A DNA stretch of 64,000 bases. Source: Heliocidaris erythrogramma. Its lineage: Eukaryota; Echinodermata; Echinoidea; Camarodonta; Echinometridae. The stretch covers positions 45,117,162-45,181,161 of the forward strand of contig CM046858.1 in the NCBI GenBank assembly GCA_025617745.1. Reading direction: 5' to 3'. The translations under genes and the position numbers were made by a program. The notes below the pieces were generated by a model. It saw only the letters and a program-made list of their open reading frames with translations, did not search any database and was not told the DNA's origin. How positions within the stretch are numbered: position 1 is the first letter of the stretch; each line of letters begins with the position of its first letter. Below are positions 12,101-22,400 of the stretch, one piece after another.

Positions 12101-12657
12101 GGTTTCGTCTTGAAACTTGCTTCCTTTATATTCCCACTATCCATTCAATTTCATAGACATTGACAATAGCCTTAAAGCCTTTCATTCACAGAGAAAAAAA
12201 TCTCATATATTTTTTCATTCGATATTGAAAGCACGCATTCGGTACAGTCATTGGCGGATCCAGGGGGGGGGGGGGTACCTCCGGCCCGTGCCCCCCCCCC
12301 CCATTTTTTTGACAAACTTTCATTTTTGTTCCCCTTCTTTTACTCAATCCTGGATCCGCCCCTGGGTACAGTCATTATTTATCACAATGTTTTAACTGTG
12401 ATGGAAGAGGGCCATAAAACTGGATGACATTCATGCATCAGTGACCAAACAATCGTCGAATGTCGGCGAATGATAATGCTTTGATTATTTTATTCAGGAA
12501 TGCTACATTTGTTTTTGTTTTCTTGGAAATTTCTGTTTCTCCACAGAAAATGCAAGAAGAGAGCGAGGATGCGTACCTGAACTCTCCTTGGTCAGATTCC
12601 AGTCAGCTCAAGAACCAGCTGCAAGGGATTAACAATGTCAAATGGGGACCTCGATGA
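6137..12657 (+). CDS. CFAP298: CFAP298 (C21orf59/Kurly homologue), cilia and dynein-arm protein, 7 coding exons
   Basis: Exons are 6137-6275, 6789-6956, 7943-8010, 8402-8560, 10322-10453, 11615-11710 and 12547-12657. Every junction is GT-AG and in phase. The spliced CDS is 873 nt, giving 290 aa, the same length as the human protein as I recall it. Recognisable conserved stretches are MVKLHIKRGDESQFL at the start, LPPNMQGLTDDQI, GAVTIVYPMGLPPHDPIRME, KKLCDYVGKNEKTKII, KGQGAPARE and the C-terminal DAYLNSPW. In vertebrates the protein acts in the cytoplasm and at cilia. It is needed for dynein-arm assembly and motility, and human mutations cause primary ciliary dyskinesia. No key region is missing, so it is very likely functional. 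Introns 2, 4, 5 and 6 carry repeats described separately. The start is fixed by homology and by the nearby splice acceptor. Confidence 0.96.
6966..7600. repeat. CT-rich minisatellite in CFAP298 intron 2
   Basis: About six imperfect units of 70-110 bp each pair a unique part (TTCTGTAGCTG, GTCTCTGCATGTACC, CACTCAATCTG) with a variable CTCTCT run. The array sits inside the intron 6957-7942 on the transcribed strand, giving long polypyrimidine stretches well before the true acceptor. Ser/Leu-rich ORFs here are artefacts. Confidence 0.85.
8620..9533. mobile_element. TTAA-flanked MITE, family B, copy 1 (914 bp), in CFAP298 intron 4
   Basis: Its termini are AGGAGAATTAACC and GGTTAATTCTCCT, flanked by TTAA on both sides (8616-8619, 9534-9537). 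It is nearly the full-length inverse of 14125-15026 and distantly related to 37793-38437. All three share words such as CGTCTGCTAGCAAT and GGGGGCTGCCAT. TTAA targets are typical of piggyBac and Kolobok elements. There is no transposase; the 73-codon ORF is not conserved. Confidence 0.8.
9580..9830. repeat. AAT/ATA microsatellites flanking a short unique patch
   Basis: ATAATAATA runs at about 9580-9650 and 9798-9830 surround a patch with repeated CGCCTTAACG words (about 9700-9735). It may be a degraded mobile-element tail. It lies in CFAP298 intron 4. Confidence 0.4.
10886..11107. repeat. Cluster of palindromic CTATTCATAAGGACC words in CFAP298 intron 5
   Basis: At least eight copies of GGTCCTTATGAATAGCG or its complement, some diverged, are packed into about 220 bp in both orientations. 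The outer ends form an imperfect inverted repeat (TCGCTATTCATAAGG against CCTTATGACTAGCGA). It looks like a small foldback element with internal repeats; no family is recognised. Confidence 0.65.
12253..12364. mobile_element. Short GGCGGATCCAGG-family MITE in CFAP298 intron 6
   Basis: GGCGGATCCAGG at the left and CCTGGATCCGCCCCTG at the right enclose facing G and C tracts. The element is bracketed by a perfect 12-bp direct repeat, GGTACAGTCATT (12241-12252, 12365-12376). The repeat marks a clean insertion, though part of it may belong to the element ends. Confidence 0.7.
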
Positions 12658-12943
12658 GTTTGACCTGACCTGACCTGACATGACCCGAGTGATCTTGAGC
12701 AACATACATGTATACACCAATCGAGATCTGGATTTTGCAGCAGAACACTGATTCTGTTCAGTTTTGGAAGTATCATGCAGCGAGGTGTATTTAATCAAGT
12801 TTTATGCAAAAGGATCTTTAAGGAACAATCTGAACCTTTTTAGCTGCCTGATGACCAGGGACAAGAATACTGTGGTTGTGGAAACTGGAGCGATCTTTGA
12901 CCGTCCAGTCCTGGATGTGAGCTTTGTAAAAAAAAAACTATGG

Positions 12944-12953
12944 AATAAATAAA
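12944..12953 (+). terminator. Overlapping AATAAA polyadenylation signals of CFAP298
   Basis: Two overlapping AATAAA hexamers lie about 290 bp after the CFAP298 stop codon. This gives a plausible 3' UTR of about 0.3 kb. The UTR starts with a short TGACC pentamer repeat (12660-12687). Confidence 0.65.
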
Positions 12954-13291
12954 TTTGCCTTATCTCATCATCTGAAGCTTTTATCAAGGTCAAGATACAT
13001 GTATTTGGATACATGTATGTGTGGTTTATTTGTCCCGAGCTTGATGTATTTTTTGTATTTCTTATAATCATCCTGCAAACCTCCACAATTACGTTGTGTG
13101 ATAACTTATTTTACACTACTGTGCACTCTGAAATGCGTCATAATACAATACATGAAAGCATAGCAGTGTTTTATATTCTAGTATCTTTTGAGAGTTGTGT
13201 AATTGTTTGCATTCCTTATCTATTCCGAACAATATATAAATCATTTCCCTCACTGTCATTACACCCAATTTGATAATGGTTACTGTAAAAC

Positions 13292-13451
13292 GGGGGTGTT
13301 TCATAAAGCTGCTCGTAAAGTTACGAACGAGTGGAACATGTTCTTGGGTGCTATACTAATCAGATTCTCAATCATTTAGTACAAGAACTGACCACCAGTC
13401 GTGCGTAAGTCGTGCGTAACTTACGAACAGCTTCATGAAACGCCCCCCCCC
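13292..13451. mobile_element. Hairpin MITE with TTTCATAAAGCTG ends
   Basis: The left end reads GGGGGTGTTTCATAAAGCTG, then TCGTAAAGTTACGAACGA. The right end is its inverted form, GTAACTTACGAAC then CAGCTTCATGAAACGCCCCC. This hairpin type is widespread in marine invertebrate genomes as I recall. Target duplication is not clear. Confidence 0.6.
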
Positions 13452-14124
13452 AAAGGGTGCATAGGAACAATCAAACTGAACAGGAACATAACTTGGAAAA
13501 TAGTGTGTAAATTAATGTGTTTTCCTGAAGAATGATGCAGATACTTTTCATTTCTTATATTCATCAATTAAAGATGAAGAGTCTACATTATTCCCAAGGA
13601 CAAAAATTATGTCAAAACTTGTTTTTCCTGGGTGTTTCTAGTACATGCCTGAATTTTATAGATACGTGTAATGACCTCCACACAGATTTTTCTTTGTTTC
13701 GTAAAATAATGTTGTTTACTTCAGTTTATATGTCCAGATTTATTACTGGTACCATTTAAAGATATTTGCAAGTAATCTAATTCATTGTAATGTATAATAT
13801 TAATAATATATTTATTCCATGACCGTCTGTAGTGAAATATTAATAAAGGAGTACATGAAATGATTAACATGTAATTCATAATAATGACCGTTTCTTGTAA
13901 AGTTATACCAAAAAAAAAATTATACAATTCTGTATGATGATGTAGCATTGTTCAACTGCTGTCATTACGGTACATGTATGTATTTATTCTTTAGAGAAAT
14001 CCCTGAAAAAGAAAATGCTTTTTTTCTGGGGGGGGGGGGGAGGGAAAGAAGGTGGGAGAGAAAACATTCTGAATCTTCTTTGATTTCCATTTTCTTCACC
14101 CATAGCAGTTCAAAGTTTTCTTAA
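13452..14124. other. Intergenic, AT-rich
   Basis: No gene is recognised. A 13-base G run (about 14029-14041) is the only notable feature. Small ORFs on both strands are AT-rich and overlap one another. Confidence 0.4.
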
Positions 14125-15026
14125 AGGAGAATTAAGCCCTGATTACAAATTTACTTATATTGGAAGGTGTAATATATTCCTACTTATTGGCCTAAATCAT
14201 TTTCTAATAAGATATCTGAAAAGGGTATAAATAAAGATATTCCAACACCCGGTATCGTCTCCTACTCATTTACATGGGGGCTGCCATTTTCTTGCTGATT
14301 TGGAGTTGTACATGAACCATTGAGAAATGTTCCAGTCAGGAAGATATTTTGAATCCAAATCCTAAATTGATTTTCTTCATTACCTAAAATCCCATATGTG
14401 ACGGAAAATATAAAGTGGGTGTTTACATGTATTATAAAAATTAAATCTTTATAATGATACTTTTAAATTGTCTGGTTTTGCTTAACAAAAATCTATTTTC
14501 TTGGGTTTGCCAAACAGAGCAGAACATAATATATGCAGCATGCATTCTGACTTTTCAAGTCCATTATCCGAAAGCAGGTGAATGCATAGTTTGCCGCTAT
14601 AGATGCTCAGGGAAGAAGCATCCATAAAATTTGAATTAATTTGCTCCGTCCCATACGTCCAGTATCGAGAAAATAGATTTCTATTAAGCGAATATCGATT
14701 TTCAACAGAAATATATAAGGAAATCTTCAGTTTAAAAATAAATTGACATATCTATTCTATATTTTTAATCTCAAATGGGTTTTTAATTTTGAAAAAGGCA
14801 ATTGAGCATTTGGATTAAGAAAATCTTCTTGTACACATAAACAAAATGGCAGCCCCCATGTGCTGCTAGCAGACGATACATATTGCTAGCAGATGGTAAA
14901 TTTTGCTCAGAAAAATTTGATTCGTATCGATCTCGTATATTTTGACGCGAAGCCATATAGTCTAACAAGTAGGAATAAATAACACCTCTGAACACTATCG
15001 TCTTTATTTTTGAGCGTAATTCTCCT
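14125..15026. mobile_element. TTAA-flanked MITE, family B, copy 2 (902 bp), inverted
   Basis: Same termini as 8620-9533 but in the opposite orientation, with TTAA at 14121-14124 and 15027-15030. The copies are similar along their length, so insertion was probably recent. It lies about 1.2 kb downstream of the CFAP298 polyadenylation signal. Confidence 0.8.
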
Positions 15027-17910
15027 TTAAGTTCTAAATTAATCAGCTTTCCCTCCTCAAATTGGCAATTATTTTTACTTCAACTTTTAAATAGCTTGAA
15101 AAATATTTTTAAAAAGTATATTTAATGAACCAACATGAATGATAATTGCAATATTTTACAGAAAATTGCCAATTTGCACACAATTAATTTTACATTGCAT
15201 TGCCAATTTAGATACTATAATGATTAGTTACAATTAAATTGCTCTTATTCGTGAACAGTACAACTTACTGCATTAAAAATAGACTCAATTTTCAGTGATT
15301 TTTTGCTCTTTCTGCTCATGTATAATGTGTAATATCCAACATTCTGGATCAAAAAGGTCACTGAAAAGAGCCACTGTACTGCTATGGGGCTGTAAGTGGA
15401 TATGTCAGTCTATGCTACATGTAGTTGTGTACCAAACAGGGTGAACCCAAATTTGTGTGTCTTCACCTTTTTTTAAATTGTTCAGTGAAAGAATAATATC
15501 ATGGTTTACTATGTGGATGTTGAATATTAAAGTCAAATGTGTTGCATAGACATGTAATGGAAAGCTGTCAATATGTCAGAATGTGTTTTTCTCTATTTTC
15601 TGCATATCTATTCACCCCTTCTGTCAAGTACACAACAGTACGGTTACAATCATCGGCAGGACTTACATGTATAAACATGCCATACAGAATTTGAGCTCTA
15701 AACTATGCAGATACTTAAGGCATTTTCAGCTTTAAAACAAACTTACAGTGCAGGAGAACAGGAGGTAAGGGAATATTGCAGCTTGGAGTAGAAAGAAGAG
15801 ACGGGGACAGACAGACATTTCAGAGAAAGAAAGAAAGAGAGAAAGAAAGAGAGAGAGAACAAGAACAGCAGCAAAGAAAAACTACAAAGAGCCAGTGTGA
15901 AATATTCATATTTATATATCAATATTTTATTACACAAGTAATATTGCAAAATACATATTGCAAAATACATGTAAGTTCAGTAGCTTAGCAAAATGTAGAG
16001 GCATGAAATGATGCGTCCTGAACGCAAAATGCAAATTGTGGGAAATCATAATTTTATGGCAGAGGTACATGTAGACCCATATCTTTAGGACATAAGCTAG
16101 TAAAATACATCTATGACCTTGATAAGGCTAAATACTGTAAAAAATGTAATCCCTGTATGTCAAATGACAAATAATATTTTAATGATGCCTGCATCAATGA
16201 CCACGATATATATTTAAATATATATATATGTTCTGCGTTACTGACGCATCTTTTCATGCCACTACATTTCACTATGCCTCTTTATTATAAAGACTAACAA
16301 TTTAATAGCATTTGTCAAATTGCTTTCATGCTTTCATAGATGAACTACACATTTTTGATCATTAGTTTATGTATGATGGATAAACTGATCAACATTGAAA
16401 GACACTTCTGCAATTGACCGATGCATTGGTTTTCGTGGTGTTGGGCTCTACACAGCAGGCCTACACCGCGTTTTACTTAACAAAAATTAGGCCTACATGC
16501 ATATCACAACTTGCCAAATTTATCAGAAACTATTAAGACAAAGTATTTCATTTTCTATACAGTAACTGTACATATACATGTAAAAACATCAAATCAATTT
16601 CAAATTTATGTTTATCTCGATTCATTTAGTACTTTGCACCTAATGCAAAAGGAACCATAATTAGTACTACTCTCATTAAACAAACATTTGCTTAACCTAT
16701 TATGGAGGACAGTGGGGAATATTATGGCTTGGCTGTGAAATGTCAATATAAGACCTCTTTGGTGTTATAAGAATACGTTACTGTAATTTTGAATATTTAT
16801 AATTTCCCCTTACACAGTACATTGGAAACTCACTACAACAAGGACCTTGAGACCATGAAAATTACCTTGTTATATCAGGAATCTCCTTATATCAGGGTAA
16901 AAAACAAAAGATCATACAAATATGGGACCAGCAAAATTGCCTTGTTATATCAGGAATCTTATATCGGAGCTCTTTATAGCGAGTACATGTATTAATACCT
17001 TTTGTTGCAAGAGACTACATTAGGTACACAAAACATGAGGAACCTAGTATCTGATGTATAGCCAGGTTTAGGGGTTTCTTTTTGCCAAGTTAAATGAGAT
17101 ATTAAGCAAACCATGATGAGCATAACATCATAACAGTTTAGATCTGAGTCAATGGAATATAATCATATGACCAATGGAACATTACTCCCATGAAATTTGA
17201 TCAACTTACATGTACATAGTGACTACTGATACCAAAATACCAATTGATATAAACACGATATAACATAACATTTTCCTTTTTACAGCAATATTATCTGAAC
17301 AAAAATTACACATCATAATACTACATGTAGTAACACACAATCAGAAATCATATTACACTGTACTGCTCACAACAATATCTCAACAAAAAAAAAAAAAGAG
17401 GAAGAAATAATTGCATGTTTGCATAATGAATTACCAGTGAGAATGAACTTGCGTTTGAAACCAGGAACGTCATAATCGGATATTCTATGCTAAAAAAATA
17501 AATATATATGTCAAAGGCTAAAACAGTCGGCAATTTGTGTTATCATTCCATTTCATATGTACGCTATTTACTTTTCAGAATTATGTACATACCTTGGGAT
17601 AAACATTCAGGTTAAGGAAACTTCCGATGAATAAACCTTCAGAAAAACAAGCTATATCCCAGGGCTTGACACTAACAGGGGCCTGGGACACATGGAAGCC
17701 CAAAAGCTAGGTCCGGACCCTCAAAATTTCAAAATTTCAAGATAGGGCTCAATGCATTCTTACCCTAAAATTTAAATCCGGACCCCCACTGACAAAAGTT
17801 AGTGTGTAGCCCTGTATAACCCATTTATTTTGGAAATCCACAGACAGGAATGCTTGACATTAAAACATAACACTTCATTCAGAATTACTTCAACTCAAAG
17901 TCCAGTCACA
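15027..17910. other. Intergenic, AT-rich; one possible degraded pogo-like patch
   Basis: There is a GA-rich microsatellite (15828-15862). The stretch 16814-16992 repeats the phrase CCTTGTTATATCAGGAATCT twice and resembles the ends of pogo/Tigger-type elements. Nothing else is recognised, and the short ORFs are unsupported. Confidence 0.4.
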
Positions 17911-18192
17911 CAGTCATAGTCCGCGCAGTTCCAGAGATACATTATTGTTTCAAATTCCCCATGGTAAAACAAAAATCATCCGAGGACCGTGCATTTACCA
18001 ATGCTGCCCCAAAAATGTGGAATAGCCTGCCAATTGAATTTCGAAGCTCTCCATCCCTAATGTCTTCAAATCCAAGTTAAAATCATATTTGTTCGGTTGA
18101 GATAATCTATTTTTATTGTAGAATTAAGTAAAAAGGAGCTCTGAATCAGCGCAGCTAAATATATTTTGCATAGTAGCTGCACTATATAAATT
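17911..18192 (+). pseudogene. 3' end of a CR1/jockey-like LINE, degenerate
   Basis: Translation of 17953-18090 gives a decayed version of the common LINE reverse-transcriptase C-terminus: EDRAFTNAAPKMWNSLPIEF then a Ser/Pro segment. It resembles the GDRAFS..AP.LWNSLP motif seen at 44852-45143. It is followed by a short 3' UTR-like tail with GCACTATATAAAT (to about 18192). There are frameshifts and no complete domain. Confidence 0.6.
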
Positions 18193-19010
18193 TTTGCTAT
18201 TACAAACAGAAATCAGGCATTCTGAAATTTGGAAGTGTACATTGCACACCAGTGTGGATGGGCATGTGCACATGGTAAAATGGTTGGTCACAACCCTTGT
18301 GCACATGGTAAAAGGGTTGATCACAACTGGTCATGCACCTCCATGTGTGTGGTCTGCAATGGATTTCACAGAAAATCCTTGCGTCACACGCACGGGTCTG
18401 CATGTCTCTTCCAAGCATGTACATGTAGGAGCAAGCAGGACATGCAAGGAGGCTGATGGACATGTCCAACAATCGCCGCATGTGGCTACGTTTTCTGATG
18501 TACACACGTGACACGCGCAGCCATCATACTTCCTGCACATGCTCCTTGCGGAGGTCCCACAAGTCCATGGCTCCACACGGAGCCACGACATATCGTGCGT
18601 GGGTTGCACTGTACCTGTACAAGGCTGTTTTTGTCTCAAGCTTTCTTGCAGGTAAGAGGGGTACATGTACAGTATGTTGATGAGGAGGGTGCAAGACGCC
18701 CAAGAGGAGATGCAGAAAGGTGCATGAACGGTTGTGACCATGAGAAACGAAGGAGTTGGCACGTGCAATAACACAAACAATCAGTTGTGACCATAGCATG
18801 ACATGCATCTCTATCTCAATGTCTTTACATTGAGCATCAATATTACTGTTCTTTTCATTCATCCTACTGTTAAGTTCATCACATAATTTTTCTTCATAAA
18901 TGGACATGTAGAGTGGGTACATGGTTACATGGATTAGTTCAACTTTTTTCAAATTCCTTCTGTCCCAAATACTTGATCTTTTCAAAATTAAGAAAGACAA
19001 GATAAAGGCA
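18193..19010. other. Unexplained stretch with overlapping ORFs on both strands
   Basis: This segment is richer in GC and in CATG words than its surroundings, with a direct repeat of GTGCACATGGTAAAA (near 18265 and 18299). It holds ORFs of 149 (18331-18780) and 158 codons (18524-19000) on the minus strand and 105 and 87 codons on the plus strand. The minus frame at 18331-18780 is Cys-rich, but that follows from the TGCATG repetition. No family is recognised and none has clear splice sites. Confidence 0.3.
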
Positions 19011-19439
19011 TAAATATATTAAACAAGACTTCTATCCCATAGGACCCACAGTAAGCACAGTAAGCACAACATAAAGAGGTTTATGATCCAATCTAGAGCA
19101 TATTGGTCACACTTGGTTATTCTACTACATGTGACAGTGAACACTCCTTCAGCCATCCATGAAACTGAACTTAATGTAGCACATTGGCAAGTGGAGTAAT
19201 ATGTCGCCAAAACTTGACGTAATGTATCTATGAATTTGTGCTTGAGTTGTCATTTGAACATTGCTCATCTATGAAATAACACTATTTACTAATTAGTCAC
19301 TAAAAAGGCATGCAGTGTCTATAAATATCCCTATCCTTTGGAATGGTCAGCTACATGTGCATTCATGAATATATTACCACAGGAAAACACCCTCCTATCT
19401 CACGATCTCAAGTCTTGCTTATGTACACAAAGGCATATT

Positions 19440-22400
19440 CTAAGCTGGGCAGGGTTTGAGGGGAGGGGGGGGGGGTTCTGTCTTAATTTTACAAGGTAGG
19501 CTAGTGATACATAAACATCTTCTCATCAGATAGAGATGAGACCCTGAGAAAGGATTGTGCTGTGATCTTTTGGAATGGACTTCCATAAACTCTTCACTGT
19601 ACATTGCAACGATCCTGAAGAGCCTCTTCTTGTTGAATTCACATGTCCCAGGGGAAAAGTACAAATATGGACTGATCTGAGAAAAAAAATAAAACAAACC
19701 AGAAGCAGTGAGGGGAAATATGTTTCACACGATTGCTCTCAGAAAACATCCTGAAATAAAATCAATTATTTTTAACAAGAGAACACAATGGAGAAATACA
19801 AGGTTGATATGTCTGTGACACAAAAAGTACAGTTTGGCCTGCTGCAAACCCAGAAAGTTTTGCAAAATTACAATTGCTTTGGAAGCAACACAGCATCACC
19901 AAAATTTTGTAACAATGCAATACACCGGTTCTGTAATGTATTCAAATTTATGTATATTTCTTCTCTGAGCACCTACATGTAGTGACTAGCTATTCCATTA
20001 ACCTGCTTTTTATAAATGAGCCTCAATGCTTGGAATCAATATGCATACATCACTTGTTGCAATGTCCGGCAAGCCTTCAGGTTGTCAAGAACAACCTTTG
20101 TTTGAAAGATAGGTATAAAATTTACATACATTACCGAAGTGGACTATTAAAGGTCCACTGCAACCCAAATGCAAGTTGAGTTCTGTTGATGAGCAGGGAT
20201 GCATACAACTCATATTTTGTTATTCAAACATCTACATGTAAATATGTTTCATAGATTTTTAAATATTTTTTGAAATCATTTTCTAAAACATGCTATTAAA
20301 GCTCCACCCTAAAAAATGCTCCAGATCAAATTCCTGCAGTGACATCATCGTCGAGATGGTGATATGTAGCTTTTCCAGAGATGACTATCTGTTCTATTAG
20401 ACCATACAATGCCTACATAGTAGTTGCTATGTCAGACATGCTGTAGCATCACCAGGAAAAGAATGGTAATGAGGAAGTATTGTTCGAAAGCATGCAATTC
20501 TATTGTGAGCATGTGCTGAGCTGGAGGAAGTTACATTCCACTGTCTATTGTGCAATGTTAGTGTAGCTGACTGATGATTGACAGATGATGTCATTGCAGG
20601 AATGAGATCTGGAGCTTTTTTTTATGGTGGAGGTTAGGAGGTTGGAAAAAATATTTCAAAAAATATTTTAAAATCTATGATACATTTTTAGATGTTTGAA
20701 TAACAAAATATTAGTTGTATGCATCCCTGCACATCAACAGCAAAAAACTTGCATTTGGATTGCATTTGGTTGCAGGGGCCCTTTAAAATGACATATTTCA
20801 GGGCATGAATCGTTTGCAAATGTGGACCAGTCTTGAAATTTGTCAAAGAAAGCTAAAATCATGGTCGGTCTCATGGTCGGTCTCATGGTCGGTTGGATTG
20901 CCATTCTCCAACTGTAGCTACATGTAGTCTTCACAACCAGTTCTTTGATGTTTGTACGCATTTTAAGGGAAATAAATTTGTTTGACCAGAAAATTTGTGC
21001 TAACTCGTCCAAGCAAATGAACCATTCATGTTTTAAGAACAATAATGTATTACTTTGGAAATTACATTTAATAGATTTCATTAAATGATAAAACAAGTTA
21101 CCTTTGGCATTTTCTGAAAGCCCAGTAGTCCAAAATGAAGCAGTTAATCTATAGCCTGTACAGAGGTAAGATAGAAAAAGAATATTTGCAGATTACATAC
21201 ATGATACTGCATCACAAATAATTATAAGATCAAACAAGAAAAATGCGACTGCGTCTCCTATATACAGTTAACAACAAAATTATTCATACCCCTTGGAAAA
21301 TAATAGTTTTTTGCATTTTTCCTAAAAATGAATGGTTAAATGAAGTTACTTGCACATCACTTGAATACATTTAGTTATCATCTGCAAATGAATGCCGTTT
21401 CCGGTTTCACCTCATTTGCATAACAATAGAAAAGGTGAGTTATCCAAACTGGGCGATGTTCAAAATTATTCATACCCTTGGTGATTTATTGACTTTGTCA
21501 ATCAGTATGAATCCGATCCTTGTGATTAATGCTTGTAATTCACTTTATTTTAATACACCGTCACAAGGCTTCCGGAGGGGTCTCTGCTGGGATATCAGGC
21601 CAGTACCTGTTCTCCAATGGCTCAATCTCCTTGAGGATGTGTCCACACATGCCTTCACCTGACCTTCAGGGAGTTTATTAGATTTCGTGTCCTACAGGTG
21701 ATGCAGTTATCGACTTCATGATGACAGGACTATGATATTGAAATTTTCGGTCATTTATTCCATGCATTTTAATGAAAATTCTGTATCTACTTATGAAGCA
21801 AAGCACCATCCCTGAAGAGCCCTTCCCTTTTGCACTGCCTGTGGGAGGGTTCACCTTTATTCATTGGCCCCATTCTTAATCAGAGTGCTCAGGAAGGCCA
21901 TGTTGGTGATATTGAAGTCATTGCATGACTCTAACGTCAGGTCACCATGAATAACAGTATGTAACCTTTGAGTACCATACACATCCCACACTGACTGTTA
22001 CTGTATATCAATTTTCATATGGTATATTCTTTGTATCTTTGGTATGAAAGCTACAATCCTTGATATCAAAATGAATGTAAACCAAATTTATACCATATGC
22101 CCTCCATGTTACCAGCTGCAGTGCACAAAATGCTACCACTTTGACAGTGCACTGGAACATAAAGATCAGTATTTTAAGCTTCACTAGAGTACTCACTTGC
22201 AGGTGTCCATATCAAAAATGTGTCAATCAGTGTAACTGAATAAACTGATAAAATTGGCACCATCCAACCTTTAGACAACTACCATGGCCTCCCTAAACAT
22301 TCTTAAAATAATGGAACAAAAGTATCAGGAAATACCTTCCCTTGACAGTGCAACAGTGAATGCCTCTAGGGAAGTCTCTCCATGAAGAGTGCTTTGTTTC

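Noticed and set aside
18193-19000. Cys-rich secreted protein on the minus strand
   Set aside because: The Cys content follows from repeated TGCATG words, frames on both strands are open, and there is no signal peptide or clear splice site.
20860-20935. Short repeat peptide MVGLMVGLMVG on the + strand
   Set aside because: A three-fold 12-bp DNA repeat with a stop soon after; too short and without context.
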